Shown here: positions 8,221-17,507 of the stretch, piece by piece
Layout of the letters: every line of letters starts with the position of its first letter
How positions within the stretch are numbered: the first letter of the stretch is position 1
NCBI GenBank assembly: GCA_963798805.1
Contig: CAWCVC010000010.1
Location: 868,001 to 932,000, forward strand
DNA from: CAVZCK01 sp963798805
Lineage (GTDB): Bacteria > Pseudomonadota > Alphaproteobacteria > Rhizobiales > Rhodomicrobiaceae
Reading direction: 5' to 3'
Length of the DNA stretch: 64,000 nucleotides
The notes under the pieces: model-generated
Databases searched by the model: none
Seen by the model: only the letters and a program-made list of their open reading frames with translations
Told to the model about the DNA's origin: nothing
Translations under genes and position numbers: made by a program

Positions 8221-9246
8221 ATGCTGGGGCGATACTACGCGGCGCTCATCATCGTTGCTGTTATTGGTCTGCCGGGAACGCCGTCCGCCGCGGAAGCCGA
8301 GATTTACTCGCAGGCAGAGCTTCGAAAAGACGAGGTTCGCCTCCGCAACGCGGTGTTCAGAATTTATTCGATCGGGCTCGAGCCGTCGCTGACCGGTGCC
8401 GAGCGTGATGCCATCGGTGATGTCGACTTCCGCTTCCCTTATCCCGAAGAGAAAGATGTGCTGCTCAATTTCGCGGCAACGACAGATGGGCGTTTCCTGC
8501 TCATGCCGCTTCTGTCGCTGAAGGCGCTCGAGGACCTGACCATCGCCTATGCCTGGCTCTACCATCGAGGCCTGAGCCTCAGCACCATCGACTTATACTT
8601 CACCATGCTGCGCTACCACGACCCGAAGGACTTTCCGGGAGGCAAATTCCCACCGATCCTGAAAGCCTTGGGCGTGCCGGCCGACGCCCTCAAAGACCCG
8701 AAGGTGGACGATCTCTCCCTGCGCCTTCGCAACGAGGCCTTCGCCTTCGTCATCGCGCATGAGCTGGGCCACATCCGTTTTCGCCACAGGCCGCTCGACG
8801 AGATCACGGCAGAACAGGCGCAGCACGATGAAGCCGACGCCGACCGCTTCGGTCTCGATCTACTTGGCCGTACGGGCACGCCGGCCCTCGGCGCCGTTCT
8901 GTTCTTCCAGGCGCAGATCTACGGCCTGCTGCACCACTCCGAATTCCGCTCGGAGAGGGAATGGCGGGATTATGTGAAGTCGAAGATGACGCATCCGCTC
9001 AGCGTCGAGCGGATCAAGGCCATGGCCGCTTATATGGTTGGGCCGCTGGCGCGCTCGCGACCGGCCGAGGCGGCGATCTGGACCGGCATCGCGGGCCAGC
9101 TGCTGCAGGCGGTCGCAATCATGGAGGATGATGATCTGGCGCGCTGCGTCGTGCGTGTCGCCAAGGCGGCCGATCCCTCGATCCTGAAGCCGCGCGAGGG
9201 CGTGGAATCGGCCCAGATGTTGGCGCGGTGCCGAAATCCGGGCTGA
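8221..9246 (+). CDS. Secreted M48-like metallopeptidase-fold protein
   Basis: 341 aa starting MLGRYYAALIIVAVIGLPG, a signal peptide; GGAG lies 6 bp upstream of this ATG. In-frame ATGs at 8167 and 8197 would spoil the signal sequence. The zinc motif is HELGHIRFRH, followed about 20 residues later by HDEADADRFGLDLL, the DEADRFG-type third-ligand motif of peptidase families M48/M56. Substrate unknown. It is divergent from the DUF1194 VWA gene, and both products appear to be exported. Confidence 0.75.
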   Translation: MLGRYYAALIIVAVIGLPGTPSAAEAEIYSQAELRKDEVRLRNAVFRIYSIGLEPSLTGAERDAIGDVDFRFPYPEEKDVLLNFAATTDGRFLLMPLLSLKALEDLTIAYAWLYHRGLSLSTIDLYFTMLRYHDPKDFPGGKFPPILKALGVPADALKDPKVDDLSLRLRNEAFAFVIAHELGHIRFRHRPLDEITAEQAQHDEADADRFGLDLLGRTGTPALGAVLFFQAQIYGLLHHSEFRSEREWRDYVKSKMTHPLSVERIKAMAAYMVGPLARSRPAEAAIWTGIAGQLLQAVAIMEDDDLARCVVRVAKAADPSILKPREGVESAQMLARCRNPG

Positions 9247-9408
9247 CGCTGCGCATAGCACGGCCTCTCCGATTTCTTCCCCGCCGCATGCGCCGCCCCC
9301 GACAGTGCAAATTATGGCGAGCGCACATCTGTCGTCTTGCGGCCCCCAGCCTTTCGCGTTACTCACGAACGCAAATATGAGCGCAACCACCTCGAAGGAG
9401 TGATTTTC

Positions 9409-10380
9409 ATGGCGCGCAAGAAGATTGCGCTGATTGGCGCAGGCATGATCGGCGGGACGCTGGCCCATCTGATCGGCCTTAAGGAACTCGGCGACGTCGT
9501 GGTCTTCGACATCTTGGAGGGAATGCCGCAGGGCAAGTCGCTCGACATCGCCGAATCCTCGCCCGTCGACGGCTATGACTGCAATCTCAAGGGCACCAAC
9601 GACTATCTCGATATCCAGGATGCCGATGTCGTCATCGTCACTGCCGGCGTACCGCGCAAGCCGGGCATGAGCCGCGACGACCTCCTCGAGATCAACCTGA
9701 AGGTGATGGAGCAGGTCGGCGCCGGCATCAAGAAATACGCGCCGAACGCCTTCGTCATCTGCATCACCAATCCTCTGGACGCCATGGTCTGGGCGCTGCA
9801 CCGCATCACCGGCCTGCCACGCAACATGGTGGTCGGCATGGCCGGCGTGCTCGACTCCTCGCGCTTCCGCTATTTCCTTGCGAGCGAATTCGATGTTTCC
9901 GTCGAGGACGTCACCGCCTTCGTGATGGGCGGCCATGGCGACACCATGGTGCCGCTGCCCCGCTATTCGACGGTCGCCGGCATTCCGCTCCCCGATCTCA
10001 TCAAGATGCGCTGGATCACCCAGGAACGCTTGAACGAGATCGTACAGCGCACCCGCGACGGCGGCGCCGAGATCGTCGGCCTCCTGAAAACCGGCTCGGC
10101 GTTCTATGCGCCGGCCGCCTCGGCGATCGCGATGGCGGAGTCCTATCTGAAGGACAAGAAACGCGTCCTGCCCTGCGCGGCCTATCTGAACGGCGAATAT
10201 GGCGTCAAAGGCCTCTATATCGGCGTGCCGGTGGTCATCAGCAGCAAAGGCGTCGAGCGCGTCGTCGAGATCGAGCTGAACTCGCATGAGCGGGCGGACT
10301 TCACGCGCTCGGTCGGGGCGGTCCAGTCGCTGGTCGAGGCCTGCCTGCGTATCGCGCCGGGCCTGTCTCAGGCGGGCTGA
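9409..10380 (+). CDS. mdh: Malate dehydrogenase
   Basis: NAD-dependent oxidation of malate to oxaloacetate. 323 aa starting MARKKIALIGAGMIGGTLAHL, with GAAGGAG as ribosome site just upstream. The LDH-like fold is shown by the nucleotide loop GAGMIGG, the substrate Arg in GVPRKPGMSRDDLL, and the catalytic His in FVMGGHGDTMVPL. First gene of mdh-sucCDAB-lpdA, a conserved alphaproteobacterial arrangement that allows joint control of the oxidative TCA arm. Confidence 0.97.
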   Translation: MARKKIALIGAGMIGGTLAHLIGLKELGDVVVFDILEGMPQGKSLDIAESSPVDGYDCNLKGTNDYLDIQDADVVIVTAGVPRKPGMSRDDLLEINLKVMEQVGAGIKKYAPNAFVICITNPLDAMVWALHRITGLPRNMVVGMAGVLDSSRFRYFLASEFDVSVEDVTAFVMGGHGDTMVPLPRYSTVAGIPLPDLIKMRWITQERLNEIVQRTRDGGAEIVGLLKTGSAFYAPAASAIAMAESYLKDKKRVLPCAAYLNGEYGVKGLYIGVPVVISSKGVERVVEIELNSHERADFTRSVGAVQSLVEACLRIAPGLSQAG

Positions 10381-10446
10381 TCCTCTCTTTCCGGGCGGCC
10401 GGTCCGCGCCGCCCTCTAAACCGAAAAGCTGGGCTGGAGTGAGCCG

Positions 10447-11745
10447 ATGAATATCCACGAATATCAGGCGAAAGCGATCCTGCGCGACTACGGCGCCCCC
10501 ATCGCCAAGGGGGCGGTCGCATTCACGCCGGAGGAGGCGATGAGCGCCGCGCGGTCGCTTCCCGGCCCCGTCTATGTCGTGAAGGCGCAGATCCATGCCG
10601 GCGGGCGCGGCAAGGGCCGGTTCAAGGAACCGGAAGCCGGGGAAAAGGGCGGCGTGCGGCTGGCGCGCTCCGTCGAAGAAGTCGGCCAGTTCGCCGGGGA
10701 GATGCTCGGCCATACGCTGGTGACGCTGCAGACTGGCCCGCAGGGCAAGACGGTGAAGCGCCTCTATATCGAGGACGGCTCGGCCATCAAGCGCGAGCTT
10801 TATCTCTCCGCGCTGATCGACCGGGCGACCTCGCGGCTCTCCTTCATCTGCTCGACCGAGGGAGGCATGGACATCGAGGAGGTGGCGCATAAGACGCCGG
10901 AGAAGATCCTGACCCTCGGCATCGACCCGGCCTCCGGTTATTCGCAGTTTCACGGCCGCAAGGTCGCCTTCGCGCTCGGCCTCCAGGGCAATCAGGTGAA
11001 GCAATGCGTCAAGCTGATCGGCGATCTCGCCCGCGCCTTCACCGAAAAGGACATGGCGCTTCTGGAGATCAACCCGCTGATCGTCACGGAAGGCGGCGAT
11101 CTGCTCTGCCTCGACGCCAAGATGAATTTCGACGGCAATGCCCTGTTCCGCCATCCGGATGTGATCGCGCTGCGCGACCTCGACGAGGAAGACCCCGCGG
11201 AGGTCGAGGCGGCGAAATACGACCTCTCCTATGTCAAGCTCGACGGCACCATCGGCTGCCTGGTAAACGGCGCCGGCTTAGCCATGGCCACCATGGACAT
11301 CATTAAACTCTATGGCGAGGAGCCGGCCAACTTCCTCGATGTCGGCGGCGGCGCGTCGAAGGAGAAGGTGACCGAAGCCTTCAAGATCATCCTGCGCGAC
11401 CCGAATGTGAAAGGCATCCTGGTCAACATCTTCGGCGGCATCATGCGCTGCGATATCATCGCCGAGGGCGTCATCGCCGCCGCGCGCGAGATGAGCCTTG
11501 CCGTGCCGCTGGTGGTGCGCCTCGAGGGCACGAATGTGGAATTGGGCAAGCAGATCCTGCGCGATAGCGGCCTGGCGATCATCCCGGCCGACAATCTCGC
11601 TGATGCAGCACAGAAAATCGTCACGGAGGTCCGCAACCCTTTCCGAGATGCGCCCCAATCCGGCTTCCATGAGGCGGGTGCCTCTTTCATGGGCGATCCC
11701 GGAGCCGGGGCCGCCAAGACCAATCCCAGCAACACGAAAATTTGA
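10447..11745 (+). CDS. sucC: Succinyl-CoA synthetase beta subunit (ADP-forming)
   Basis: Forms ATP or GTP from succinyl-CoA together with SucD. It has an N-terminal ATP-grasp domain (MNIHEYQAKAILRDYGAPI, AQIHAGGRGKGRF) and a C-terminal CoA-ligase domain with FLDVGGGASKEKV and NIFGGIMRCD. At 432 aa it is about 35 residues longer than the usual ~397: beyond EVRNP there is a Gly/Ala/Pro-containing tail ending NPSNTKI. The tail looks disordered and may reflect loss of an earlier stop. sucD follows after 12 bp. Confidence 0.96.
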   Translation: MNIHEYQAKAILRDYGAPIAKGAVAFTPEEAMSAARSLPGPVYVVKAQIHAGGRGKGRFKEPEAGEKGGVRLARSVEEVGQFAGEMLGHTLVTLQTGPQGKTVKRLYIEDGSAIKRELYLSALIDRATSRLSFICSTEGGMDIEEVAHKTPEKILTLGIDPASGYSQFHGRKVAFALGLQGNQVKQCVKLIGDLARAFTEKDMALLEINPLIVTEGGDLLCLDAKMNFDGNALFRHPDVIALRDLDEEDPAEVEAAKYDLSYVKLDGTIGCLVNGAGLAMATMDIIKLYGEEPANFLDVGGGASKEKVTEAFKIILRDPNVKGILVNIFGGIMRCDIIAEGVIAAAREMSLAVPLVVRLEGTNVELGKQILRDSGLAIIPADNLADAAQKIVTEVRNPFRDAPQSGFHEAGASFMGDPGAGAAKTNPSNTKI

Positions 11746-11757
11746 AAGGCTTGCCGA

Positions 11758-12633
11758 ATGGCGGTTCTGGTCAACAAGGATACCAAGGTGATCTGCCAGG
11801 GCATTACCGGCGCCCAGGGCACATTCCACACGGAACAGGCCATTGCCTATGGCACCAAGATGGTCGGCGGCGTGACGCCCGGCAAAGGCGGGACCACGCA
11901 TCTGGGCCTGCCGGTCTTCGATACGGTGCGGGACGCTATCGACAAGACCGGCGCGACCGCCACCGTGATCTATGTGCCCCCGGCCTTCGCCGCGGACGCC
12001 ATTCTCGAAGCCATCGATGCCGAAATCCCGCTCGCCGTGTGCATCACCGAAGGCATCCCGGTCAACGACATGGTCAAGGTGAAGCGTGCGCTCGACGGCT
12101 CGCGCACACGCCTCGTCGGTCCGAACTGTCCGGGTGTGATCACGCCGGACGAGTGCAAGATCGGCATCATGCCGGGACAGATCCACAAGCGCGGCTCGGT
12201 CGGCATCGTCTCGCGCTCCGGCACGCTAACCTATGAAGCCGTGCACCAGACGACGATGGCAGGCCTGGGCCAGTCGAGCTGCGTCGGCATCGGCGGCGAT
12301 CCGATCAAAGGCACCGAATTCATCGACGTGATGGAAATGTTTCTTGCCGACCCGGAGACCAAGTCGATCATCATGATCGGCGAGATCGGCGGCACGGCCG
12401 AGGAAGCGACTGCCGATTTTATATCCAAATCGAAGGTTAAGAAGCCGATGGTCGGCTTCATCGCCGGCGTCACCGCGCCGCCCGGCCGCCGCATGGGTCA
12501 TGCCGGAGCGATCATTTCGGGCGGCAAAGGTGACGCGGGCAGCAAGATCGAAGCCATGCGATCGGCGGGCATCCGTGTTGCGGATTCGCCGGCCAGTCTC
12601 GGAACAACCCTAGTGGAGGTTTTGCGCGGCTGA
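11758..12633 (+). CDS. sucD: Succinyl-CoA synthetase alpha subunit
   Basis: Partner of SucC, carrying the CoA site and the phosphohistidine. 291 aa starting MAVLVNKDTKVICQGITGAQG. The Rossmann CoA-binding domain is N-terminal; the active-site His is in RRMGHAGAIISGGKGDAGSK near residue 245. AAAGG lies 7 bp before the ATG. sucA begins 115 bp downstream across a hairpin, so partial uncoupling of expression is possible. Confidence 0.97.
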   Translation: MAVLVNKDTKVICQGITGAQGTFHTEQAIAYGTKMVGGVTPGKGGTTHLGLPVFDTVRDAIDKTGATATVIYVPPAFAADAILEAIDAEIPLAVCITEGIPVNDMVKVKRALDGSRTRLVGPNCPGVITPDECKIGIMPGQIHKRGSVGIVSRSGTLTYEAVHQTTMAGLGQSSCVGIGGDPIKGTEFIDVMEMFLADPETKSIIMIGEIGGTAEEATADFISKSKVKKPMVGFIAGVTAPPGRRMGHAGAIISGGKGDAGSKIEAMRSAGIRVADSPASLGTTLVEVLRG

Positions 12634-12671
12634 TGGTAAAGCCTTAGTCGCAATTTAATGCAATCATTCCC

Positions 12672-12700
12672 ATATGTGGTCCGCTAATGGCGGACCATAT
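12672..12700 (+). terminator. Hairpin between sucD and sucA
   Basis: GGTCCGC and GCGGACC form a tight hairpin extended by ATAT on both sides, followed by TTCCTTTGTTG. It may be a partial terminator or an RNA-processing site separating sucCD from sucA; the T-tract is weak. Confidence 0.45.
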
Positions 12701-12748
12701 TCCTTTGTTGAAACGGGAGATCGCGCCTCTCAGGAGAGGTGTTCAGAC

Positions 12749-15700
12749 ATGAGCAAACAAGCCCAGAACGAGCTGTTCGAGCACACATCCTTCCTTCACG
12801 GCGTCAACGCCGCCTATATCGAAGATCTTTATTCGCGCTTTCAGGAAAACCCCGGCGCCGTATCAGCCGATTGGCGCGCTTTTTTCAGCGGCCTGAAAGA
12901 GCGCAAGGAAACCGTGATCGCCGACGCTCGGGGACCGTCCTGGAAGCGCACCGACTGGCCGTTGCCGGTGAATGGCGAGCTGGTTTCGGCCCTTGCCGGC
13001 GATTGGGCCGAGGCGGCTCAACGCCAGATTGGACAGAAGATCGTCCAGCAGGCCCAGGTTGAAGGCTTCGAGCTGTCGCCGGCCGAGACCATGAAGGCCG
13101 TGCGCGACTCGATCCGTGCCTTGATGCTGATCCGCTCGTACCGCGTTCGTGGCCATCTCGCCGCCGATCTCGACCCGCTCGGCCTCACGGAGCGCAAGCC
13201 GCACCCCGAGCTGCAGCCGGAGACCTACGGTTTCGGCCCGGAGGACATGGACCGGCTGATCTATATCGACAAGGTGCTGGGCCTCGAGATGGCGACCATC
13301 CGGCAGATCATCGAGATCCTCCGCCGCACCTATTGCTCGAAGGTCGGCGTCGAGTTCATGCACATTTCGGTGCCGCAGCAGAAGGCTTGGATCCAGGAGC
13401 GTATCGAGGGGGCGGACAAGGAGATCAGCTTCACCGACCTTGGCAAGAAGGCCATCCTCGCCAAGCTGATCGAGGCCGAGACTTTCGAGAAGTTCCTCGA
13501 CAAGAAATATACCGGCACCAAGCGCTTCGGCCTCGACGGCAGCGAGTCGATGATCCCGGCGCTGGAGCAGATCATCAAGCGCGGCGGCCAGCTAGGGGTG
13601 CGCGAGATCGCGCTCGGCATGGCGCATCGCGGACGCCTCAACGTGCTCGCCAATGTCATGGGCAAGCCCTACCGCGCCATTTTCCATGAGTTCAAGGGCG
13701 GCTCGGCCAATCCGGAGGATGTCGAGGGCTCGGGCGACGTCAAATACCATCTCGGCGCCTCCTCCGACCGCGAGTTCGACGGCAACAACGTCCACCTGTC
13801 GCTGACGGCGAACCCGTCGCATCTCGAGATCGTCGATCCGGTGGTGCTCGGCAAGGTCCGGGCAAAGCAGGACCAGTTCGGCGACAGGGAGCGCACCAGC
13901 GTGCTGCCGCTTCTCATCCATGGCGATGCGGCTTTCGCCGGCCAGGGCGTCGTCGCCGAATGTTTCGGCCTCTCCGGCCTGAAGGGCCACCGCACGGGCG
14001 GCTCGGTCCATTTCATCGTCAACAACCAGATCGGCTTCACCACGGCGCCCCGTTTCGGCCGTTCCTCGCCCTACCCGTCGGATGTCGCGCGCATGATCGA
14101 GGCTCCGATTTTCCACGTCAATGGTGACGATCCGGAAGCCGTCGTTCACGTCGCCAAGGTCGCGACGGAGTTCCGCCAGCAATTCCGCAAGCCGGTCGTC
14201 ATCGACATGTTCTGCTATCGCCGTCACGGCCACAATGAAGGCGACGAGCCAAGCTTCACCCAGCCGCTGATGTATAAGCGTATCCGTGAGCACACGCCGG
14301 TGACCAATATTTACGGCCAGCGTCTCGTCGATGAAGGGCTGCTGTCCAAGGGCGAGCTCGACGAGCTGCGCGAATCGATCAACAAGCATCTCGAAAGCGA
14401 ATTCGACCTCAGCGACAATTACCGGCCGAACAAGGCCGACTGGCTCGATGGCCGCTGGTCCGGCCTGTCGCGCGCCGAGGAAGGCCCGCGCAAGGGTGAG
14501 ACCGGCGTCGCGCTCGAGACGGTGCGCAAGATTGGCGAGAAAATCACCTCGATCCCGAAGGACTTCAACGCCCACCGGACCATCGAGCGCCTGTTCGCCA
14601 ACCGCCGCAAGATGATCGAGGAAGGTAAGGGCATCGACTGGTCGATGGCCGAGGGACTCGCCTTCGGCACGCTCGTCAATGAAGGTTTTCCGGTGCGCCT
14701 GTCGGGCCAGGATGTCGAGCGTGGCACCTTCTCGCAGCGCCACGCCGTGCTGATCGACCAGGTGAACGAGAAGAAATACACCCCGATCAATCACATCGCC
14801 AAAGGCCAAGCCAAGCTCGAAGTCATCAATTCGATGCTCTCGGAGGAGGCGGTGCTCGGCTTCGAATATGGCTACAGCCTCGCCGAGCCGATGGCGCTGG
14901 TGCTGTGGGAGGCGCAATTCGGCGACTTCGCCAATGGCGCGCAGGTCATCATCGACCAGTTTCTCTCCTCCGGCGAGCGCAAATGGCTGCGCATGTCGGG
15001 GCTCGTCATGTTGCTGCCGCACGGCTATGAGGGCCAGGGACCGGAACACTCCTCGGCACGTCTGGAGCGCTATCTGCAGCTTTCGGCGGAGGACAACTGG
15101 CAGGTGGCGAACTGCACCACGCCGGCCAACTACTTCCACATTCTGCGCCGCCAGATGCACCGCAAATTCCGCAAGCCTCTCGTGCTGATGACGCCGAAGT
15201 CGCTTCTGCGGCATAAGCGCGTCACCTCCGACCTGGCGGAGCTCGGGCCGGAGACCACCTTCCACCGCGTGCTTTGGGACGGCGCCGAGACTGGGCACAG
15301 CGAAGCGGTCAAACTGGTGCCGGACAACAAGATCAAGCGCGTGATCATGTGTACGGGCAAGGTCTATTACGACCTGTTCGAGGAGCGCGAGAGCCGCCGG
15401 ATCGATGACATCTATCTGATGCGCGTCGAGCAGCTCTATCCCTTCCCGGCCCGCGCGCTGATCCAGGAGCTCGGCCGCTTCCCGCAGGCCGAAATGGCCT
15501 GGTGCCAGGAGGAGCCGAAGAATATGGGCGCCTGGACTTTCATTGAATCGAACATCGAATGGGTGCTCGACCACATCAACGCCAAGCACCGGCGCCCACG
15601 CTATCTCGGCCGCGCCGCGTCGGCCGCCACGGCGACGGGCATGATGAGCAAGCACCAGGCCGAGCTGAGATCCTTTGTTGACGAAGCCTTAACGCTGTAA
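12749..15700 (+). CDS. sucA: 2-oxoglutarate dehydrogenase E1 component
   Basis: Thiamine-diphosphate-dependent decarboxylase of the 2-oxoglutarate dehydrogenase complex. 983 aa from MSKQAQNELFEHTSFLHG; AGGAGAGG lies upstream. Marks are MAHRGRLNVLANV, the HGDAAFAGQG segment, the ThDP region IDMFCYRRHGHNEGDEPSF and, in the C-terminal transketolase half, LPHGYEGQGPEHSSAR. sucB follows 49 bp later. Confidence 0.97.
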   Translation: MSKQAQNELFEHTSFLHGVNAAYIEDLYSRFQENPGAVSADWRAFFSGLKERKETVIADARGPSWKRTDWPLPVNGELVSALAGDWAEAAQRQIGQKIVQQAQVEGFELSPAETMKAVRDSIRALMLIRSYRVRGHLAADLDPLGLTERKPHPELQPETYGFGPEDMDRLIYIDKVLGLEMATIRQIIEILRRTYCSKVGVEFMHISVPQQKAWIQERIEGADKEISFTDLGKKAILAKLIEAETFEKFLDKKYTGTKRFGLDGSESMIPALEQIIKRGGQLGVREIALGMAHRGRLNVLANVMGKPYRAIFHEFKGGSANPEDVEGSGDVKYHLGASSDREFDGNNVHLSLTANPSHLEIVDPVVLGKVRAKQDQFGDRERTSVLPLLIHGDAAFAGQGVVAECFGLSGLKGHRTGGSVHFIVNNQIGFTTAPRFGRSSPYPSDVARMIEAPIFHVNGDDPEAVVHVAKVATEFRQQFRKPVVIDMFCYRRHGHNEGDEPSFTQPLMYKRIREHTPVTNIYGQRLVDEGLLSKGELDELRESINKHLESEFDLSDNYRPNKADWLDGRWSGLSRAEEGPRKGETGVALETVRKIGEKITSIPKDFNAHRTIERLFANRRKMIEEGKGIDWSMAEGLAFGTLVNEGFPVRLSGQDVERGTFSQRHAVLIDQVNEKKYTPINHIAKGQAKLEVINSMLSEEAVLGFEYGYSLAEPMALVLWEAQFGDFANGAQVIIDQFLSSGERKWLRMSGLVMLLPHGYEGQGPEHSSARLERYLQLSAEDNWQVANCTTPANYFHILRRQMHRKFRKPLVLMTPKSLLRHKRVTSDLAELGPETTFHRVLWDGAETGHSEAVKLVPDNKIKRVIMCTGKVYYDLFEERESRRIDDIYLMRVEQLYPFPARALIQELGRFPQAEMAWCQEEPKNMGAWTFIESNIEWVLDHINAKHRRPRYLGRAASAATATGMMSKHQAELRSFVDEALTL

Positions 15701-15749
15701 GGGGAAGGTCGCGCCATAAGAAGCCGCGCCTGCCGATAAGGGGAACATC

Positions 15750-17048
15750 ATGGCCACCGAGATACGTGTGCCCGCCTTGGGCGAGTCCGTCACAGAAGCC
15801 ATCGTCGGCAAGTGGTTCAAGAAGGCCGGCGACGCCGTCACTGCCGACGAGCCGCTGGTCGAGCTGGAAACCGACAAGGTCACGCTCGAAGTGAATGCGC
15901 CGGCGGCGGGCGTCATTTCCGAGATCACCGCGAACGAAGGCGACACTGTCGAAGTCGGCTCTGTCCTCGGCTCCATCGGCGAGGGCGCAGGCGCGACTCA
16001 AAAACCGGCGCCGCAGCCCGATAAGGCAACTGGCGAGAAGGTTTCTCAGGTCCAGCCCAACGGCCGGCAGACGGCCGCCGCCGAGCAAGGCTCGTCCAAC
16101 CCGGCGCTCAAGGCCGCAGCGACCAGCGCCGCCGAGACCTTGTCGCCGGCCGTGCGCAAAGCGGTCGTCGAGAATAATCTCGACCCCTCCGCCATCGAGG
16201 GCACCGGCAAGGACGGCCGCCTGCTCAAAGGCGACGTGCTGGCCGCGCTCGAAGCCGGCAGCGCTCTCGCCCGCGCCCCGTCACCCACGCCATCGGCGCC
16301 GACGCGCGCACCCGTTTCGGCCCGTCCGCCGGCCCCGGCCACCGATCAGGCGCGCGAGGAACGCGTGCGCATGACCAAGCTGCGCCAGACCATTGCGCGC
16401 CGGCTGAAAGAGTCCCAGAACACTGCCGCCATGCTCACCACCTTCAACGAGGTGGACATGTCGGCCATCATGAGTGCGCGCACGCATTACAAGGAGCTGT
16501 TCGAGAAGAAGCATGGCGTGAAGCTTGGTTTCATGGGCTTCTTCGTGAAGGCCTGCATTCATGCCCTGGCTGAGGTCCCGGCCGTCAATGCCGAGATCGA
16601 CGGCGAGGATATCGTCTATAAGAACTACTACAATATCGGCATCGCCGTCGGCACCGATCGGGGCCTTGTGGTGCCTGTCCTGCGCGATGCCGACAAGAAG
16701 ACCATCGCCGAGGTTGAGAAGGGCATCGCCGATTTCGGCCGCCGCGCCCGCGAAGGCAAGCTCGGCATCGAGGAGATGCAGGGCGGTACCTTCACCATCA
16801 CCAATGGCGGCATTTACGGCTCTCTCATGTCGACCCCGATCCTGAATGCGCCGCAATCCGGCATTCTCGGCATGCACAAGATCGAGGACCGCCCGGTCGT
16901 CATCGACGGCAAGGTCGAAGTGCGGCCGATGATGTATCTCGCCCTCACCTATGACCACCGGATCGTCGACGGCCGCGAGGCGGTGACCTTCCTTGTCCGC
17001 GTCAAGGAGAGCCTGGAAGACCCGCAACGGCTGGTGCTCGATCTCTGA
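15750..17048 (+). CDS. sucB: Dihydrolipoyllysine-residue succinyltransferase (E2)
   Basis: The E2 core of the 2-oxoglutarate dehydrogenase complex, 432 aa. An N-terminal lipoyl domain has the lipoylated Lys in ELETDKVTLEVNAP (near residue 43). An Ala/Pro-rich linker and a peripheral subunit-binding domain (SPAVRKAVVENNLDPSAIEGTGKDGRL, about residues 132-158, cited here by position) follow. The catalytic domain ends with YDHRIVDGREAV. Next in the operon are a VOC-family gene (16 bp) and lpdA. Confidence 0.97.
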   Translation: MATEIRVPALGESVTEAIVGKWFKKAGDAVTADEPLVELETDKVTLEVNAPAAGVISEITANEGDTVEVGSVLGSIGEGAGATQKPAPQPDKATGEKVSQVQPNGRQTAAAEQGSSNPALKAAATSAAETLSPAVRKAVVENNLDPSAIEGTGKDGRLLKGDVLAALEAGSALARAPSPTPSAPTRAPVSARPPAPATDQAREERVRMTKLRQTIARRLKESQNTAAMLTTFNEVDMSAIMSARTHYKELFEKKHGVKLGFMGFFVKACIHALAEVPAVNAEIDGEDIVYKNYYNIGIAVGTDRGLVVPVLRDADKKTIAEVEKGIADFGRRAREGKLGIEEMQGGTFTITNGGIYGSLMSTPILNAPQSGILGMHKIEDRPVVIDGKVEVRPMMYLALTYDHRIVDGREAVTFLVRVKESLEDPQRLVLDL

Positions 17049-17064
17049 TCGATAAGGAGCACTC

Positions 17065-17496
17065 ATGGCTTTCGGACCCACCCCGCCCGCCATCCAGGCG
17101 CATATCTGCGTCAAGAGTGGCCTCGAAGCGATCGCCTTTTACGAGAAGGCGTTCGGCGGAACCTGCAACTTCAAGCAGATGGCCAAGGACGGAGCACGCG
17201 TGCTGCACGCCAATGTCGCTGTGTTCGGCGGCGAGGTGATGCTGCACGACGAGTTTGCCGAATTCGGCGGTGATGTGCTTGCACCGGCCACGCTCGGCGG
17301 CACGACGGTCACGATCAACATCAACGTGCCGGCTCCGGCGGATGTGGACACCGCCATCGCCCGCGCGAAAGATGCAGGCGCGACGGTCATATCCGAGCCG
17401 GATGACATGTTCCGGGGCTCGCGCTACGGCCGCGTCCGCGACCCGTTCGGCCATGCCTGGGCCTTCAACGCCCCCCTCGAGGTTTCCCAGTCTTAA
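17065..17496 (+). CDS. VOC-family (PhnB/glyoxalase-like) protein
   Basis: 143 aa, a single vicinal-oxygen-chelate fold. It opens MAFGPTPPAIQAHICVKSG, with AIAFYEKAFGG and, at the end, GRVRDPFGHAWAF, the DPFGH...W pattern of PhnB/YdcF-like members. Function unknown; members include antibiotic-binding proteins, isomerases and glyoxalases. It lies inside the TCA operon, 16 bp after sucB and 11 bp before lpdA, so it is probably co-transcribed with E2 and E3. Confidence 0.85.
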   Translation: MAFGPTPPAIQAHICVKSGLEAIAFYEKAFGGTCNFKQMAKDGARVLHANVAVFGGEVMLHDEFAEFGGDVLAPATLGGTTVTININVPAPADVDTAIARAKDAGATVISEPDDMFRGSRYGRVRDPFGHAWAFNAPLEVSQS

Positions 17497-17507
17497 GCGA
17501 GTCATTC

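Noticed and set aside
8860..11154. 764-codon minus-strand open frame across mdh and sucC
   Set aside because: A high-GC shadow frame; both genes on the + strand have complete family motifs.
13592..15655. 687-codon minus-strand open frame inside sucA
   Set aside because: Antisense to a full-length sucA and without recognisable protein features.
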